Below, piece by piece: positions 4,815-5,709 of a stretch of DNA of 5,709 nt. The notes beneath the pieces are model-generated. The model was given only the letters and a program-made list of their open reading frames with translations, searched no databases and was not told the origin of the DNA. Location: positions 1 to 5,709 of the forward strand of contig RGUK01000111.1 of the NCBI GenBank assembly GCA_010027825.1. Direction: 5' to 3'. Origin of the DNA: a bacterium (lineage in GTDB: Bacteria; Dependentiae; Babeliae; Babeliales; RVW-14). The translations under genes and the position numbers were made by a program. How positions within the stretch are numbered: position 1 is the first letter of the stretch; each line of letters opens with the position of its first letter.

Positions 4815-5709
4815 ATTTTCAAGCACAAAAACTTAAGGGGCAATGTCTTCAACCGGCTGTATTTTCTGGCGTTCCTCTAAAGTCAATTTCATGCCACCTC
4901 TTGGGTGCGGTTTATCTTTGCTCGGAATTGCAGGTTTCTGGTCAAACATTAATTCGAGGAAAGCCGCAAGGCCCGCCTCCTGAAGTCTGGCCGGGAGTTT
5001 ACGAAGGGGCTGTTTATTATGGGAAAAACACCAATCAATTCAACTTTCCAAACACAGACCTAAGATTTGATTTGTCTGAAATTAATAATTGGTACGCAAA
5101 CATATATGAAGGCTACAACGCTCAGCGATACCCAAATCACACGACTTACCAGAGATTAATGAGACGCAATCAAGTCGATTATCCGTTTGAAAATATTAAC
5201 AGCGTACAATGGACAGCAGCAGATTTGGATGTGTACGAGGACGATTGGCTCGGGAATCTTATGCCCGGCGGCTGGTGTTACACTTCCCGTGGCGTTCCAG
5301 AGCCGATGCGAGGAGAAACTTATTATGAAGATGCCCGCAAAAACACCGATCCTTTAAATATTCTCGACAAATCTCAGTCATCCGTGCGAGAAAACTGGAC
5401 CCCATTTTGCACACCGATAAATGTATATAGCACAACAGGGTCGCTTCTTGGAACCTTTGATGGGCTTTCATACATCTTGTTTTTTAATCTTGGCGCTGTA
5501 AAAGTGCCATTACAAAAATGGAAATTCAATGCAACAGTAGGAGATTATGTCGGTGAAGCTATTTGCGGCGTTTTGCCTAGAGACAAAACGCTGTATAAAA
5601 TTGACGACACGCCGCTGCCTTGGCTAAATCCCAAAAGGCAAATTCTAAGCATTGAGGCTTGGTTTTATCTGAACTCATCAGCGCCAACAGTTTTCAAATC
5701 GCCACGATT
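4811..5709 (+). CDS. Large uncharacterised tail-tip or fibre-like protein, 5' part only
   Basis: The ATG at 4811 forms an ATGA overlap with the stop at 4812-4814, and the frame stays open for 299 codons plus two bases to the window end. The protein starts MNFQAQKLKGQC. Aromatic residues, Asn and Pro are abundant throughout: GVYEGAVYYGKNTNQFNFP (62-80), WYANIYEGYNAQRYPNH (94-110), MPGGWCYTSRG (151-161), YILFFNLGAV (221-230) and SIEAWFYLNS (280-289). Cysteines are at 12, 28, 37, 156, 200 and 252. There is no N-terminal signal peptide. No named domain is certain; SIEAWFYLNS resembles a strand found in LamG/concanavalin-type lectin domains, but the rest of such a domain would lie outside the window. 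An aromatic, polar, beta-rich protein at the end of a tail module suits a tip, fibre or receptor-binding protein. That role is inferred from position only. Confidence 0.6.
   Translation, partial: MNFQAQKLKGQCLQPAVFSGVPLKSISCHLLGAVYLCSELQVSGQTLIRGKPQGPPPEVWPGVYEGAVYYGKNTNQFNFPNTDLRFDLSEINNWYANIYEGYNAQRYPNHTTYQRLMRRNQVDYPFENINSVQWTAADLDVYEDDWLGNLMPGGWCYTSRGVPEPMRGETYYEDARKNTDPLNILDKSQSSVRENWTPFCTPINVYSTTGSLLGTFDGLSYILFFNLGAVKVPLQKWKFNATVGDYVGEAICGVLPRDKTLYKIDDTPLPWLNPKRQILSIEAWFYLNSSAPTVFKSPR
5564..5615 (+). repeat. Long intragenic hairpin with a competing pairing
   Basis: GCGTTTTG (5568-5575) pairs perfectly with CAAAACGC (5584-5591) over an 8-base loop. Allowing G-U pairs, the RNA stem extends to 5564-5575 with 5584-5595 (12 pairs). 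Alternatively GCGGCGT (5565-5571) pairs perfectly with ACGCCGC (5609-5615). Both use 5565-5571, so they exclude each other. The element is inside the last gene, and no T-run follows. Confidence 0.4.

Noticed and set aside
5259..5471. Minus-strand 70-codon frame near the window end
   Set aside because: It lies within a 299-codon + strand frame that is open to the edge and coupled to the upstream gene, which is the better explanation for the region.
5636..5709. LamG/concanavalin-like lectin domain in the last gene
   Set aside because: Only one strand-like segment (SIEAWFYLNS) resembles the fold and the window ends right after it, so the domain cannot be supported.

Overview
The window reads as part of the tail/structural module of a tailed phage or prophage. 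All seven supported genes lie on the + strand, head to tail. They overlap or are separated by at most 2 bases, so the window looks like an internal piece of one polycistronic transcript. I see no promoter, strong terminator, RNA gene, insertion sequence, CRISPR array or host housekeeping gene, so prophage and free phage cannot be told apart here.

Layout. (1) Positions 1-308 hold the 3' end of a beta-rich gene that looks like a tail tube or minor tail protein. (2) Positions 305-754 hold a 149-codon gene in the place of a tail assembly chaperone. (3) A second frame, open at 672-1037, has no convincing start codon of its own and encodes a sensible peptide only after about 753. Together these suggest a frameshifted chaperone extension, the equivalent of the G/GT arrangement of lambda or Mu. 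(4) Positions 1021-2805 encode a 594-aa, helical, hydrophobic protein with in-frame decapeptide repeats, best explained as a short tape measure protein. (5) Positions 2805-3860 encode a 351-aa protein of unknown role just after the tape measure, where distal-tail or baseplate proteins usually lie. (6) Positions 3863-4300 and 4302-4814 encode two small beta-rich proteins, the second with nine cysteines. (7) Position 4811 to the window end holds the first 299 codons of a larger aromatic-rich protein, perhaps tail-tip or fibre-like.

The order tube, chaperone with frameshift, tape measure, distal-tail genes is the standard order for long-tailed phages. It is the main support for the functional calls, because most of these proteins carry no motif I can name with certainty.

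Organism. GC is in the mid 40s per cent overall and patchy: about 38-40% in sampled lines of the 2805-3860 gene and 52-57% in sampled lines of 3863-4300. Many genes lack a Shine-Dalgarno sequence. The style of the 145-aa and 170-aa proteins (an ARIT/YSW-like pattern, and a CC-G-x-x-x-P-A start followed by Cys-spaced strands) reminds me of uncharacterised phage-like clusters in Planctomycetota genomes. That is recollection, not a search result, and the host assignment is tentative.

Several perfect intragenic inverted repeats were found. They lie at 572-594, 2879-2903, 3361-3378, 4476-4495 and 5568-5591 and are reported with an honest estimate of how many chance alone would give.
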